64,000 nt of DNA from NCBI GenBank assembly GCA_035582835.1, contig JAYKAV010000289.1, positions 709,520 to 773,519 of the forward strand, written 5' to 3'. The DNA is from Phoebastria nigripes. Its lineage: Eukaryota > Chordata > Aves > Procellariiformes > Diomedeidae. The translations under genes were made by a program, and so were the position numbers. The notes under the pieces are model-generated. The model saw only the letters and a list, made by a program, of their open reading frames with translations, was not told where the DNA came from and did no database searches. Shown piece after piece: positions 56,301-64,000 of the stretch. The stretch's first letter is position 1. The number at the start of each line of letters is the position of its first letter.

Positions 56301-57124
56301 CCATTCTGCCCAGGCAAAGCTAGTCTGATAAGCTGTAACTTGAATCCTGCTAGGTCTTCGGGCATTTTTGTGTCTGTTATTGAACACCTAAGCCCCAAAC
56401 CAAGTGAGTCCCAGTCCGTTACGTAAATCACCCCCTTCCACCAGCCCCCCGCCAGCCATCTCAGACAAAACACCCCGTCCCCCCCGCCGCGCCAGACAGC
56501 GGGCGGGCAGGGCAGGGCAGGGCAGGGCAGGGCTGCGGCCGCGCTTCGCAGTCCAGGTGGGGAAAAAAATACGTAAGAAGGAGGATCACATTATTCGGAG
56601 GATTTCAAAATGGAAGCCTGAACTGCTCCAGGACACTTTCCCATCGTATGACTTTGACACAGAGGCGCATCCCGCCGGGACGGACGGGGCCGAGCCGCCC
56701 CGGGAAAAAAATTAAGGAAAAAATAAGGGAAAAGAATTTAAAAAGGGGGGGGATGGGGGGTGGGTGGAAGGGAAAACCACCAAACCAGACCAGGCAGACC
56801 GCGCAGCACCGCAGCAGCCCAGGCCCGGCCTCTGCCCGGCCGCCTCCGCCGGGCCGGGGGCGGCCGCCAGCCGGGAAGTCCCGGCCGCAGCGCCGGACAC
56901 CCGGGNNNNNNNNNNNNNNNNNNNNNNNNNNNNNNNNNNNNNNNNNNNNNNNNNNNNNNNNNNNNNNNNNNNNNNNNNNNTCGGCCCGGCCCGGCGGCTC
57001 CGATCCGCGCGGGGCCCGTGGAACCCGGCCGCCGCCTGCCCGTCCCGTCCCATCCCGTCCCCCGCCGGCCCCTCACCTTCTTCTTGGCCGCGGCCAGCCT
57101 GCTCTGCCTGCTGCCGTCCGCCAT
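37871..57124 (-). CDS. GOLGA2: GOLGA2 (GM130), cis-Golgi coiled-coil tether, complete
   Basis: GM130 is a rod-like cis-Golgi matrix protein that binds p115 and importin-alpha through its basic N-terminus and GRASP65 through its extreme C-terminus. Coding exons in transcript order: 57124-57077, 55757-55635, 55254-55174, 51736-51602, 50978-50935, 50785-50722, 50261-50202, 49722-49642, 47849-47811, 47297-47235, 46990-46897, 46231-46125, 45554-45496, 45256-45115, 44078-43989, 43807-43700, 43600-43513, 43006-42660, 41847-41734, 41473-41249, 40952-40853, 40765-40677, 40043-39890, 39745-39678, 39065-38963, 38699-38593, 38396-38228, 38121-37871. They sum to 3153 nt (1050 codons plus stop) with every junction in phase, close to the roughly 1000 residues of mammals. 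Key text: [69 protein letters not shown] and the C-terminus [21 protein letters not shown]. The acidic run before the last coils in mammals is missing. Confidence 0.98.
38593..41847 (-). CDS. GOLGA2: GOLGA2 exons 19-26, distal rod
   Basis: Exons 41847-41734, 41473-41249, 40952-40853, 40765-40677, 40043-39890, 39745-39678, 39065-38963 and 38699-38593. Text includes [60 protein letters not shown] and [18 protein letters not shown]. Exon 26 (38699-38593) ends in a GC splice donor. The polyglutamate stretch of mammals is replaced by [20 protein letters not shown]. Confidence 0.95.
41033..41061. repeat. (CA)n followed by A tract
   Basis: About ten CA dinucleotides passing directly into a run of A, in a GOLGA2 intron, some 50 bp from the CR1 fragment. 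Confidence 0.95.
41114..41182 (-). mobile_element. CR1 LINE 3'-end fragment
   Basis: Reverse-complemented, it reads GGTTGGACCAGACGATC, then CCCTTCCAACTTGGGC and ends TTCTATGATTCTATGAT, the diagnostic avian CR1 3' terminus. It is about 70 bp, 5'-truncated, and lies in a GOLGA2 intron in the gene's sense orientation. Confidence 0.93.
42660..44078 (-). CDS. GOLGA2: GOLGA2 exons 15-18, central rod
   Basis: Exons 44078-43989, 43807-43700, 43600-43513 and the largest one, 43006-42660 (347 nt). The last carries [20 protein letters not shown], then [20 protein letters not shown] and [20 protein letters not shown]. Its acceptor is a TCAGCAG tandem; choosing the second AG (exon end 43003) would delete one Ala between SKS and VKPM. 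Confidence 0.95.
45115..50978 (-). CDS. GOLGA2: GOLGA2 exons 5-14, first half of the coiled-coil rod
   Basis: Ten short exons (50978-50935, 50785-50722, 50261-50202, 49722-49642, 47849-47811, 47297-47235, 46990-46897, 46231-46125, 45554-45496, 45256-45115) join in phase. They encode heptad-rich text such as [56 protein letters not shown] and [20 protein letters not shown]. Introns hold a CR1 fragment and A-rich tracts but no other gene. Confidence 0.95.
48447..48484 (+). mobile_element. Degraded CR1 3'-end fragment
   Basis: gtcccttccaac and ttctatgattcta in the right order and spacing for a CR1 3' end. It lies in a GOLGA2 intron, antisense to the gene. Older and shorter than the one at 41114. 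Confidence 0.75.
51602..51736 (-). CDS. GOLGA2: GOLGA2 exon 4 (variable N-terminal linker)
   Basis: 45 codons in phase 0, starting [20 protein letters not shown]. Acceptor gtgacag, donor CAG|gtttgt. The sequence is low in conservation, as expected for this Ser/Pro-rich linker, and leads into [15 protein letters not shown]. Confidence 0.85.
55174..55254 (-). CDS. GOLGA2: GOLGA2 exon 3, 81-nt in-frame exon ([20 protein letters not shown])
   Basis: 27 codons in phase 0 with acceptor tttag and donor AAG|gtgagg. The text [20 protein letters not shown] followed by PSLDKRK is strongly protein-like. It is absent from the standard rat and human GM130 sequences as I recall them, so it may be an alternative cassette. 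Confidence 0.85.
55635..55757 (-). CDS. GOLGA2: GOLGA2 exon 2: p115/importin-alpha binding segment with Ser25
   Basis: 41 codons starting [20 protein letters not shown] and ending DDRQPPEN. Counting from the chosen ATG, the SP dipeptide falls at Ser25-Pro26, the known Cdk1 site that blocks p115 binding in mitosis. The KKKRKSK cluster (about residues 34-40) fits the NLS-like importin-alpha site. Confidence 0.95.
56501..56533 (+). repeat. GGGCA pentamer repeat, G4-prone
   Basis: Eight GGG tracts separated by C or CA in the GOLGA2 intron 1 part of the CpG island. Confidence 0.8.
56906..56980. other. Assembly gap (75 N)
   Basis: Run of N inside the GC-rich island, in GOLGA2 intron 1. The flanks are G/C-rich (CACCCGGG and TCGGCCCGG), typical of a sequencing drop-out in a microchromosomal promoter. 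Its true length is unknown. Confidence 0.99.
57077..57124 (-). CDS. GOLGA2: GOLGA2 exon 1 ([16 protein letters not shown])
   Basis: The ATG has a strong Kozak context (GACATGG, with G at -3 and +4). The donor is AAG|gtgagg. [12 protein letters not shown] matches the conserved N-terminus (TRQSKLAAAKKK in mammals). The start is chosen by this homology and by the Ser25 position it produces. Confidence 0.93.
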
Positions 57125-57297
57125 GTCCGCCCCGCGCCCGGGCCACGTCAGCCGCGGCGGGGAGCGGCGGAGGCGGCCGCCAGGCTCCGCCCCGGCCCGG
57201 CCTGCGCTCCCGGCGGGGCGGCCCGGCCCCTCGCCGAGCCCAACGGCAGCTCCTCTCAGCGCAGCTCTCCTTCGGTGCCGTACAGGCGGCCAGCATG

Positions 57298-57552
57298 TGA
57301 CACTCTGCGCTGCCCCGCTCCTCCGGTGTCACACCCTGCCCCGCTCCTCCAGTGTCACACCCTGCGCCGCTCCTCCGGTGTGACACCCTGCGCTGCTCCT
57401 CCTGTGTGACACCCTGCGCTGCCCCGCTCCTCCGGTGTGACACCCTGTGCTGCTCCTCCTGTGTGACACCCTGCACTGCTCCGTGCTCCGGTGTGACACC
57501 CTGTGCTGCTCCGTGCTCCTGTGTGACACCCTGCGCTGCTCCGTGCTCCTCT
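57298..57552. repeat. Minisatellite, about 9 units of 26-31 bp
   Basis: Units begin TGACACCCTGCGCTGC and end CTCCGGTG or CTCCTGTG. Successive lengths are about 31, 26, 26, 26, 31, 26, 30, 30 and 28 bp. The length classes come from an inserted CCCCG or CGTG block before the GCTCC core. The array lies upstream of GOLGA2 exon 1 and upstream of SWI5. Confidence 0.93.
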
Positions 57553-58352
57553 ATTCACTCAATTGCCCAGAGTAAGCACTGGCTAGAAACCAGCCTGGGG
57601 AGCTGGGCAGGCTTCCCTCATCTTTTGTAGGGCACGTCCTACTAATCTACATAGCTTTCTATTTTATGTGCGTCGCTTTGATGTCTGAGCTCTGCCTTTG
57701 AAGTCACGGTTAGCGCAGGCGGTTGGGTTTTGCTGGTGTGTGATCCCGTTCCCAAGTCCTTTGACCTTCCAAGTGTGGCAACAGCAGAATTTGGCTCGTG
57801 TGGTCAGCCCAGGGAATCAGATACAGCTGCTGCCAGTGCCTGGCACTGCACAGGGACACGTTTACCTTTGCCAGCCAGGCCAGGAGAGCTGCGGGAAGGA
57901 GGCTCCTTCTGCGCCGGTCCAAGAAGCTGCGTTGGGTTTGTGTGGCAAGGTTTTGGTAGCGGGGGCCGGGGCCTTCAAAGGGTATGGCCGCACACCCAGG
58001 AGCTGCGCTGGCCCGTCAGCGAGCGCTTCCCCCGGCCAGGCAGGACGTGTGGGGCAGCCGGCGGCTCGGGNGGTGGCAGCTTTTCCCCTACAAAAATATT
58101 AATCGCGTGAGTGACCCCGCGGGCCCCTGGAGCTCTCCCCGAGACCCCGTCCCGCCTGCAGCCCCAGGGTTGAGGTGGCTCTGGGGCATTTTTTGAAGGC
58201 ACTGTCATCGCCTTGGCTGAGGTAATTGGGATAATTATGTCCTGCCCCACCTAAATACCACCTGCAGCTTCACACTGCAGGGGAAGTTTGTTCGCCAGCG
58301 CTGGTCCGCCGCGTCGGGCGCGGGAACCACGGCCGGGCCCTGTCAGGGGGAA

Positions 58353-58372
58353 ACTACCCGCCCCGGCGTGCC
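58353..58372 (+). promoter_or_regulatory. Degenerate second SBS-like copy
   Basis: actacccgccccggcgtgcc lies exactly 33 bp upstream of the better copy. Both are followed by CCGCGGC, so this is a short tandem duplication of the element and its flank. Confidence 0.5.
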
Positions 58373-58385
58373 CCGCGGCGCTCCG

Positions 58386-58405
58386 ACTACAACTCCCGGC
58401 GTGCC
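58386..58405 (+). promoter_or_regulatory. ZNF143/STAF (SBS)-like promoter element
   Basis: actacaactcccggcgtgcc closely matches the ACTACAATTCCCAGCATGC consensus bound by ZNF143 at housekeeping promoters. It points to a SWI5 transcription start close by. Confidence 0.75.
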
Positions 58406-58647
58406 CCGCGGCATAGCCCGCGCCGGTCCGGCGGGAGGCAGCAGCCCTGGCCGAGGGGGTCCCGCCGAGCGCGGGCCGCAGCCCGCCCCGCCACCCGCCC
58501 CGGCCTCTGCCGAGGAGGTAGGAGCCGGTTCCCGCTGCCCCTCCCCTCCCTCGCCGCGCCGCGGGCCGTGCCCCCGCTGAGGCGGCGCGGCCCGGCCCCG
58601 CCGCGGAGGTGTCCGGCCTCTGACGCGGCGCCCCTCTGCTTTGCCAG

Positions 58648-58696
58648 GACGCCCGGTGGCGGCCGGCGGAGCGGCGCTGCCGGCTTCAAGTCGCCG
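58648..58696 (+). CDS. SWI5: SWI5 first secure exon (or end of a longer first exon)
   Basis: The left edge uses the acceptor ctttgccag; the donor is CCG|gtgagt. It encodes TPGGGRRSGAAGFKSP. Because the frame is open upstream, the exon could equally be the 3' end of a longer first exon. Confidence 0.65.
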
Positions 58697-61122
58697 GTGA
58701 GTCCCCGCGCGGGCGCGGGGGAGGTGGGCCCTGCTCGGCGGCTCCCCCCGGGAGCGGCCTCTGCCCTGCTCCGGCGGCGGAGGGGCGGGCGGCGGCGGGC
58801 GGTGCCCCCGGCAGCCGCTGGCGCGTTGGCGGCGGCTCGGCGCGGCACAGCAGGGAGAGCTTTTCCCGGAGGGTGAAGTTGCTCGTTGCCCGAGCGACTG
58901 CCGGCCCCGCGGTTTGGCGCTGCGTCGTCCTGGGGGCTGCTCTTAAAAGCCAAGTCGTGATTNTTATTTTTTATTTTCACTTCACGCTGTAAATCTACAA
59001 AACGCTGTAGGACTTGATACGGAGCAGGCTGGCATTACATAAACTGAAAAATATTTTACCTGAGCTTCCCCCCCGCCCCTGCCTAGGAGATTTTTTTTTC
59101 CTTTTCTTTTTTCTCCTTTTTTATCCAGTGACACACAGAGTATTTTCTGATTAGTGCCCTCCAGCACTGTAGCATCTTATCCAGGGCTGAGTTAGTGTTA
59201 AATGTCTTCTGTGCTCTATAGATCCCATCTCCAAGGTCCTGCCAACCTAACGGAGCCAACGAAGAAGCCCTGCGGTATGAAATTGAAGAGCTGAGACAGA
59301 AAGACCTTGCTCTAGACCAGGAAATTGCACAATTATTGTCTGAGTATGTCCTTGGCAAGCTCAATGTTCGATGTGATGCCTCAATTATTTTTGTTTTTAA
59401 AATTAAATGTGGTCCAGGAATTATTACTATAAGCTGACCTCTTATGATGCCATTTTTATCATGGTGCTATACGACGTTGATTACAGTGTTGTTTTGAGTT
59501 ATGGGACCCGTTAAAGACAAGAGGGAATTCTTTCTGGTTTATTTAGTAAAGCAAAACAAGTTCTACTAGGAGCTTGGATAAGAAGATTTTAACTTTACCC
59601 CAGATGTTGCTGAGGTAATTACGTGTAAATTGGGAATTAGTAATTTTAACCATCATGACACTACAACACGTTGTGCTAGCAAGAAGAGCTTGTTCATGTG
59701 AGAATTAAAATTGAGATTGTGACTTGTATGACCTGCCAAATTTAGTCCCAGATAAAACTGTTTACTTTTTTTGTTCTATTTTGATCAAGTGTTCACTTGT
59801 TTTGTGTCTGGGGCAAGTGGGTTAAACCTTTGTGTTCAAGAAGCAGAGATGTTTTCCAGGCAAGAACACTCTGGCATGATGGGTGCCACGTACGGGATAG
59901 TGCAACTGTTTTATTGTGGTTTCTTATGACANGCTGTGGCAGCTGTTTATTAGCAACTGTTTTGAGATAAAATTGCTGCTTTGATTTTAAAGAGAGGGAA
60001 TCTCTGTGGGTTATTTGTTGCGAAGGAGTGATATTTTCTAAGATAATGTGTAGTGCGTAAAATGGAAATGGTAGAACAACAAAGGTGTTCGTGGTTTGTT
60101 GTTGGGTTTTTTTGGTGTTTTTTTTTTTTTTTTTTTGAGCCTCGAGGATAAACAGACCTTCTTAATTTTTTCCCTAGCTACAGATTAGAGGTACATATAA
60201 GTCAAATTCACCACAGCCTATTCCTCTTTCTACTTGATTCTGAGAATTCAGGTGGATTGTTTTTTTGTTTTTTAACAAGTCTTGATGTGGCAAAAACCCT
60301 TGAGGATCTGCTCATTTGTATCTTTCATGTTTATGACTTGCAGCAACTGCACTTGCTGCCTTCAGATTCTGCTTTAGATGTGCCAGGTTTGGGTATCTCA
60401 AATATCCTTGCTTGGTCGGTAGTGGCAGCACTCACTATGCTGCAGCAGCAGCAATCCCGCTGTGTCATTTCTGACCTTTCTGGCTTTATTGTTACAGAGG
60501 CTACAGCCTGGAGGAATTGGAGAAGCACATCTCGCTGCTCCATGAGTATAATGATATTAAAGATACTGGACAGATGCTGCTGGGGAAGCTGGGTAAGGAA
60601 GAGGAAGGCTATTAAAGAAATTCTTAATCAATGCTTTCATATAGACAGAGAGAGAAGCTACTATGCCATAAAGGCAGAGCTTGTTTTAAAGATTCTTCAA
60701 TTCTAGGCTTACATTACCCAATCACTTGTGCAAGCACAAACGCTTCTGTCATTATTTTCTTGGCAGGTTTTTAGAACTGAACATGTGAAATAATTGTCAT
60801 TTACTGGTATTTTAGTCTGTGTTATGGATTACCAAAATTTGATAAGTCTTACTAATTTTTGTCAGTTTTGTTCTTCGTATGCTTAAAAAAAGAAAAGTGT
60901 TGAGACAAGCAGGGGGCATAGCTGCAAAACCTTAGGTTGGTTTCTTAGCTATGGGATGTTCTATGGGATAGTTAGGGGCCACTGGGAGGAAAACGCAACT
61001 TTTCTGACTGATCTGATTTTTGTTTAATGAAAGCAATGGTATTTCTTTCTTTTCTAGCTGTTATCCGAGGAGTTACTACAAAGCAGCTCTACCCTGAATA
61101 CGATCTGGAGCTGAGTGACTAG
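58648..61122 (+). CDS. SWI5: SWI5, recombination repair protein (start codon unresolved)
   Basis: SWI5 pairs with SFR1 to stabilise RAD51 filaments in homologous recombination. Four exons join in phase: 58648-58696, 59222-59343, 60498-60592 and 61058-61122 (TAG at 61120-61122). They give TPGGGRRSGAAGFKSP, then IPSPRSCQPNGANEEALRYE, EEALRYEIEELRQKDLALDQ, EIAQLLSEGYSLEELEKHIS, LLHEYNDIKDTGQMLLGKLA and VIRGVTTKQLYPEYDLELSD. The C-terminal part is the whole conserved Swi5 domain. The frame stays open 5' of 58648 back to a stop at 58232, without any ATG. The start is therefore a non-ATG codon or in an exon I cannot identify, so the left boundary is that of the first secure exon. Confidence 0.93.
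59222..59343 (+). CDS. SWI5: SWI5 exon with coiled-coil start of the Swi5 domain
   Basis: Acceptor ctctatag, donor TCTGA|gtatgt. It encodes IPSPRSCQPNGANEEALRYE and RYEIEELRQKDLALDQEIAQ. The helix forms a coiled coil with SFR1 in the known family structure. Confidence 0.95.
60498..60592 (+). CDS. SWI5: SWI5 exon (EGYSLEELEKHISLLHEYND)
   Basis: Acceptor gttacag, donor CTGG|gtaagg. It encodes the most conserved Swi5 segment, EGYSLEELEKHISLLHEYND and IKDTGQMLLGKL. Confidence 0.97.
61058..61122 (+). CDS. SWI5: SWI5 last coding exon
   Basis: Acceptor tttctag. It encodes AVIRGVTTKQLYPEYDLELS-D and TAG. Length and ending match mammalian SWI5. Confidence 0.97.
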
Positions 61123-61795
61123 TATTGAACCTGAAGACTGCCACGTCCTGCAAAAATGTCTATTACTGGGCCGTTATGTTTTGGTGTCATATTGGTTTAG
61201 AACTGATATAAGGTGGTCTTGGAAGTATGTATGTAGAACTGCAACAGAGCGTGGGTTAACAAACAGCCTTATTTCTGAGAAGCTTTGGAACATGAAAGTT
61301 GTTGAATCTATTAACTGTTTCCTGCTTGTGGGAAAGGGATGTAGGACTTTGGATAATTTCATCTACTACCTGATCAACAGTATTTTTATTTTTCTTATTG
61401 GACAGGTTTTACATCAGGTTGATGTTAAGACTCTTCCCATCGAGCCTTTGCTTCTCTACAACATCCAGGGGCTATTTGGATACGCTAATCTGCAGGTGGA
61501 AGCAGCTACTACTGGATGGATAGAGGAAGTGTGGGCATACAAATGTGCAATGTCATAGCTGCTTTGAAAGAAAAGATAAAACCCTCAGAAATGGGGAGGG
61601 AAAAAGGCTGAAGTTGTGGTGGTTTGGGCGTTTTGTTTTGGTTTATGATCAAATCTGGATACGTCTGGGTGTTCTGCATTTTTGTACTTAACTGCTCTGG
61701 TATCTAGAGGTTTAGTATCATTTCTGTAGTAAATGGCAAAATGTGAAGTTGTGTTGAACTGTCCAGTCTGAATAAAGCAACTATCACATTTCTCA
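61123..61795 (+). other. SWI5: SWI5 3' UTR
   Basis: Non-coding sequence between the SWI5 stop and AATAAA at 61771-61776. It contains a spurious open frame (61115-61558) with no similarity I recognise. Confidence 0.75.
61771..61776 (+). terminator. SWI5: SWI5 poly(A) signal AATAAA
   Basis: Canonical hexamer about 650 nt past the stop, with no earlier AATAAA on this strand. Confidence 0.75.
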
Positions 61796-64000
61796 GTAAT
61801 TCACTTTAAGAGCCTATAAAACATTGCATGAACCTGGGAACAAATTCTTAACCTCTATTTTGAGATGACTATAACATCTATTATTCAAATGTTTTCTGAG
61901 GGCTCTTAATGGAGGCAGTGTGGCAGCACTACCAAGTAAGGATAGGTGCAGAATTACCTTTACTCTCTTCTAAACGCAGAGTCACTGTGGAAGTGAGCGG
62001 TGTCCTAAACACAAAATTATGTTGAGAGCATGCATGTTTCAATGTCAGGTGTTAGGATTGAGGGTGACTGTACAGACTAAATTTGGCTGCTTTGTGCAGT
62101 TCTAAGTGATGGAGTGCTCTGCTGACTGCAGATCCATTGTCCCTTTTTCACTCAAGCTTGATGTCCTTCTGCCCGTTTCTACTTCTAAGACCTTCCTGTC
62201 AGTAAGTTTCCCCCCTGGTCTCCAGTCATGCTGCAGTCTGCTCATTATTGCCAAATTTGAATCAAAAGAATCTGTCTTCGTAGTGCTTGGAAACCAGAAA
62301 ATGGTCACAAAGGCTGCTGCTGAGAATAGAGAATTGTTTTTGTGCTCTCTGTTCTGGACCTGGTGCAGAAACATCACTAATAAGTATCTTGTTTTGCCAC
62401 AAAAGCCCTGGGGAGGGGTCTAAAGCAGGGGGCAGACAACGTACCTGCATTCTGTGATTCATTCAAGCAAGTCTCTGCTAATGTGCAGCTGTGCTTCTCT
62501 GGAGGGCATTTACTGCAGCCATGGGTATGGTTACAGGTATATCCTCCCTGCCATAACCCCCCTCTTGCCAAGTGTGGAAAACTGGTGTTTTGGAGTAGTT
62601 TTAAGGGGAGGAAAAAAGTCACAAGAAGACTAGAACTGGGAAATGCTAGCTTTGTTCTCAAAACGCACATTGCTGTTTTGGCTGGTATTTTCTGTGTGAA
62701 ACAACTGGTTTAGCTCAGAGTGTTCCAACCAAACTGTTAGTCTGGCAATGGCACAAGCAACTGGGAATGTTTTTTGCAAGGGGAAGTACATACAGAAATT
62801 CCTTCAGTTTGCGTTATGTGTAAGCCACGTGGGATGAAGTATGCTCCATTACCAAAGTTACTGAAGGTTATTTAAGGATTGAGAAGTCCGTGTTTTCTCC
62901 TCCTTGTAGGAGCACAAGTATTAAAACTTGCAGCTGTAGCCGTGCAAGTGTTCTGCCCGGCTCTAGAACTCATGCTTCCATGGCGATGGGTTTACGCTTC
63001 AGTTAGACCAAGACAGTTGTCCNAGGAAGGTGCCCTGACCCCAGTCCCTTGTCCACGGAGAATGAACACACGCAGACCCAGCCAGCTGAGGTAAGAGCGA
63101 ACTGCCCTTGGGGAGTCCCTGCGGCTCTGCAGCTGGCAGGGTGCCGTGCCACGGGGTGGCAGCTACGCTCCGCTGCTGTTCTGGCTGCTCTGTGCAGTGC
63201 AGGGAAACCCAGACCAACTGAAAGATTCCAGGGTCTAAGTTAGCGACTCCTGGGATGCTTCAGGACAGGACTGGAGTCTGCCACTTANGTACTTCATCAC
63301 AGCCCCTCTTACTGCTCCTCCCAGAGTTACTTCTTGTACCTTAACAGCTACCTGGACGATAAAATATGCTGGCCTTTGTCCAACTCCCCAAGAGGAATAG
63401 AACAAATCTCTTCNGATTTCTGTTAGTAAATCTCCAAACTCTCTAACAGTGAGTATGGCTGGAAAAATACTGAGTGTAATAATGCTAAGTGTAACTTCAG
63501 NTTTTTAATTTAAATTTAGAAAGTGTATTTCTGCTAAGTCAGACCCAGCTATAATGAGCTAACAGATAACAAATGGTATTACAGAGCTTACAGAGTTTCA
63601 CTGAAGGCCAGTACATGCTGTCTGCATGGAGCTGCTGCAGAGCAGTATACCACAGAGCCCTGAACACCCTTGGTTTCTCAGGAAAAACAAAAAAAAAAGC
63701 AGCATGCTCTTTTTTTCATAAGTCAGTGTACTCACAGATGAGTACTGAGCCAAGAAACAGCTTCCTCCCCTTTAGGTCACTTTCAGTTTTATTTCTTCTG
63801 TATCTTATCTTCTGCATCTGGTCCCTATTACAAGCATCTTTCCTCACCACACATGCCTACTCTGGATATAACCATTTCCTTGCATTGCTTTGTGTAAGCT
63901 GTGTTTTCTCCTGCACACCCCTCTTTTAGTCTGATTTTGAGCTCTTGTGTGTCTGGAAGCAGGACTAATGGAAAGAAAATACTCTAGGACATCGGAGGGA
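61796..64000. other. Region after SWI5, no gene recognised
   Basis: In human the next gene is TRUB2 on the opposite strand. I looked for its pseudouridine synthase motifs on the minus strand and found none, so any TRUB2 coding exons lie beyond 64000. A good donor-like GAG|gtaaga occurs near 63090 but no convincing exon is attached. Confidence 0.5.

Larger units (their letters stand above)
56400..58900. promoter_or_regulatory. CpG-rich divergent promoter of GOLGA2 and SWI5
   Basis: GC and CpG density rise sharply relative to the flanking introns and enclose GOLGA2 exon 1 (minus strand) and the SWI5 5' region (plus strand). The two genes run head to head with about 1.3-1.5 kb between GOLGA2's ATG and the SWI5 exon at 58648. 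No TATA box is obvious. The island includes the 75-base assembly gap. Confidence 0.8.

Noticed and set aside
56648..57476. Several 128-254-codon open frames across the N gap on both strands
   Set aside because: They run through Ns and GC-rich promoter and minisatellite sequence; the repeated peptide text is the tandem repeat translated. Only the first 48 nt from 57124 on the minus strand are GOLGA2 coding.
57329..57558. Repetitive peptide frames (GCHTG.. and VSHRRS.. repeats)
   Set aside because: Incidental translation of the minisatellite; no start context, no conservation expected, different frames equally open.
58387..58980. 197-codon minus-strand open frame
   Set aside because: GC-rich antisense shadow of the SWI5 promoter and first exon region; no homology recognised.
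60257..60706. 149-codon plus-strand open frame over SWI5
   Set aside because: Different frame from the SWI5 exon at 60498-60592; it runs through both neighbouring introns.
63061..63100. Donor-like CAGCTGAG|gtaaga at the right end
   Set aside because: A single good donor without a supported acceptor or protein-like frame is not enough for an exon call.
61796..64000. Possible TRUB2 3' exons, expected by synteny
   Set aside because: No TruB-family text on the minus strand and no convincing spliced frame; reported as unannotated instead.

Overview
This is vertebrate nuclear DNA, most likely from a bird. The evidence is CR1 LINE 3' ends with the avian ATTCTATGATTCTATGAT-type terminus, compact introns, a GC-rich promoter island, and a gene order (DNM1, GOLGA2, SWI5) that matches human 9q34.11, which corresponds to a chicken microchromosome. 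Scattered single Ns and one 75-base gap (56906-56980) indicate a draft assembly. The species cannot be fixed from the sequence.

Layout. (1) 1-34280, plus strand: the 3' half of DNM1 (dynamin-1). It runs from the exon equivalent to human exon 10 through the end of the middle domain/stalk, the PH domain, the GED and the proline-rich domain. Upstream GTPase exons lie outside the window. Two phase-0 12-nt microexons flank the PH domain. Three alternative C-terminal tails are encoded: a calcineurin-docking RITISDP tail, a DNM2/DNM3-like tail, and the long SH3-ligand tail. A 10.8-kb intron carries an antisense mir-199 hairpin (mir-199b position). (2) About 34300-35950: a short intergenic spacer between convergent genes. 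(3) About 35950-57124, minus strand: complete GOLGA2 (GM130), which I resolve into 28 coding exons summing to 3153 nt (1050 codons plus stop). It has one GC-AG intron and one NAGNAG acceptor. (4) 56400-58900: a CpG-rich divergent promoter shared by GOLGA2 and SWI5, containing G-quadruplex-prone tracts, a 26/30/31-bp minisatellite and a duplicated ZNF143 (SBS)-like element. (5) 58648-61122, plus strand: SWI5, with four confidently joined exons; its start codon is unresolved. (6) 61800-64000: no gene recognised.

The three proteins work in separate processes: endocytic membrane fission at synapses (DNM1), Golgi tethering and mitotic Golgi/spindle control (GOLGA2), and RAD51-dependent recombination repair (SWI5). 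The linkage is syntenic, not functional. The best leads are RNA-level: the antisense miRNA, the microexons, the three-way tail choice in DNM1, and the organisation of the GOLGA2/SWI5 divergent promoter.
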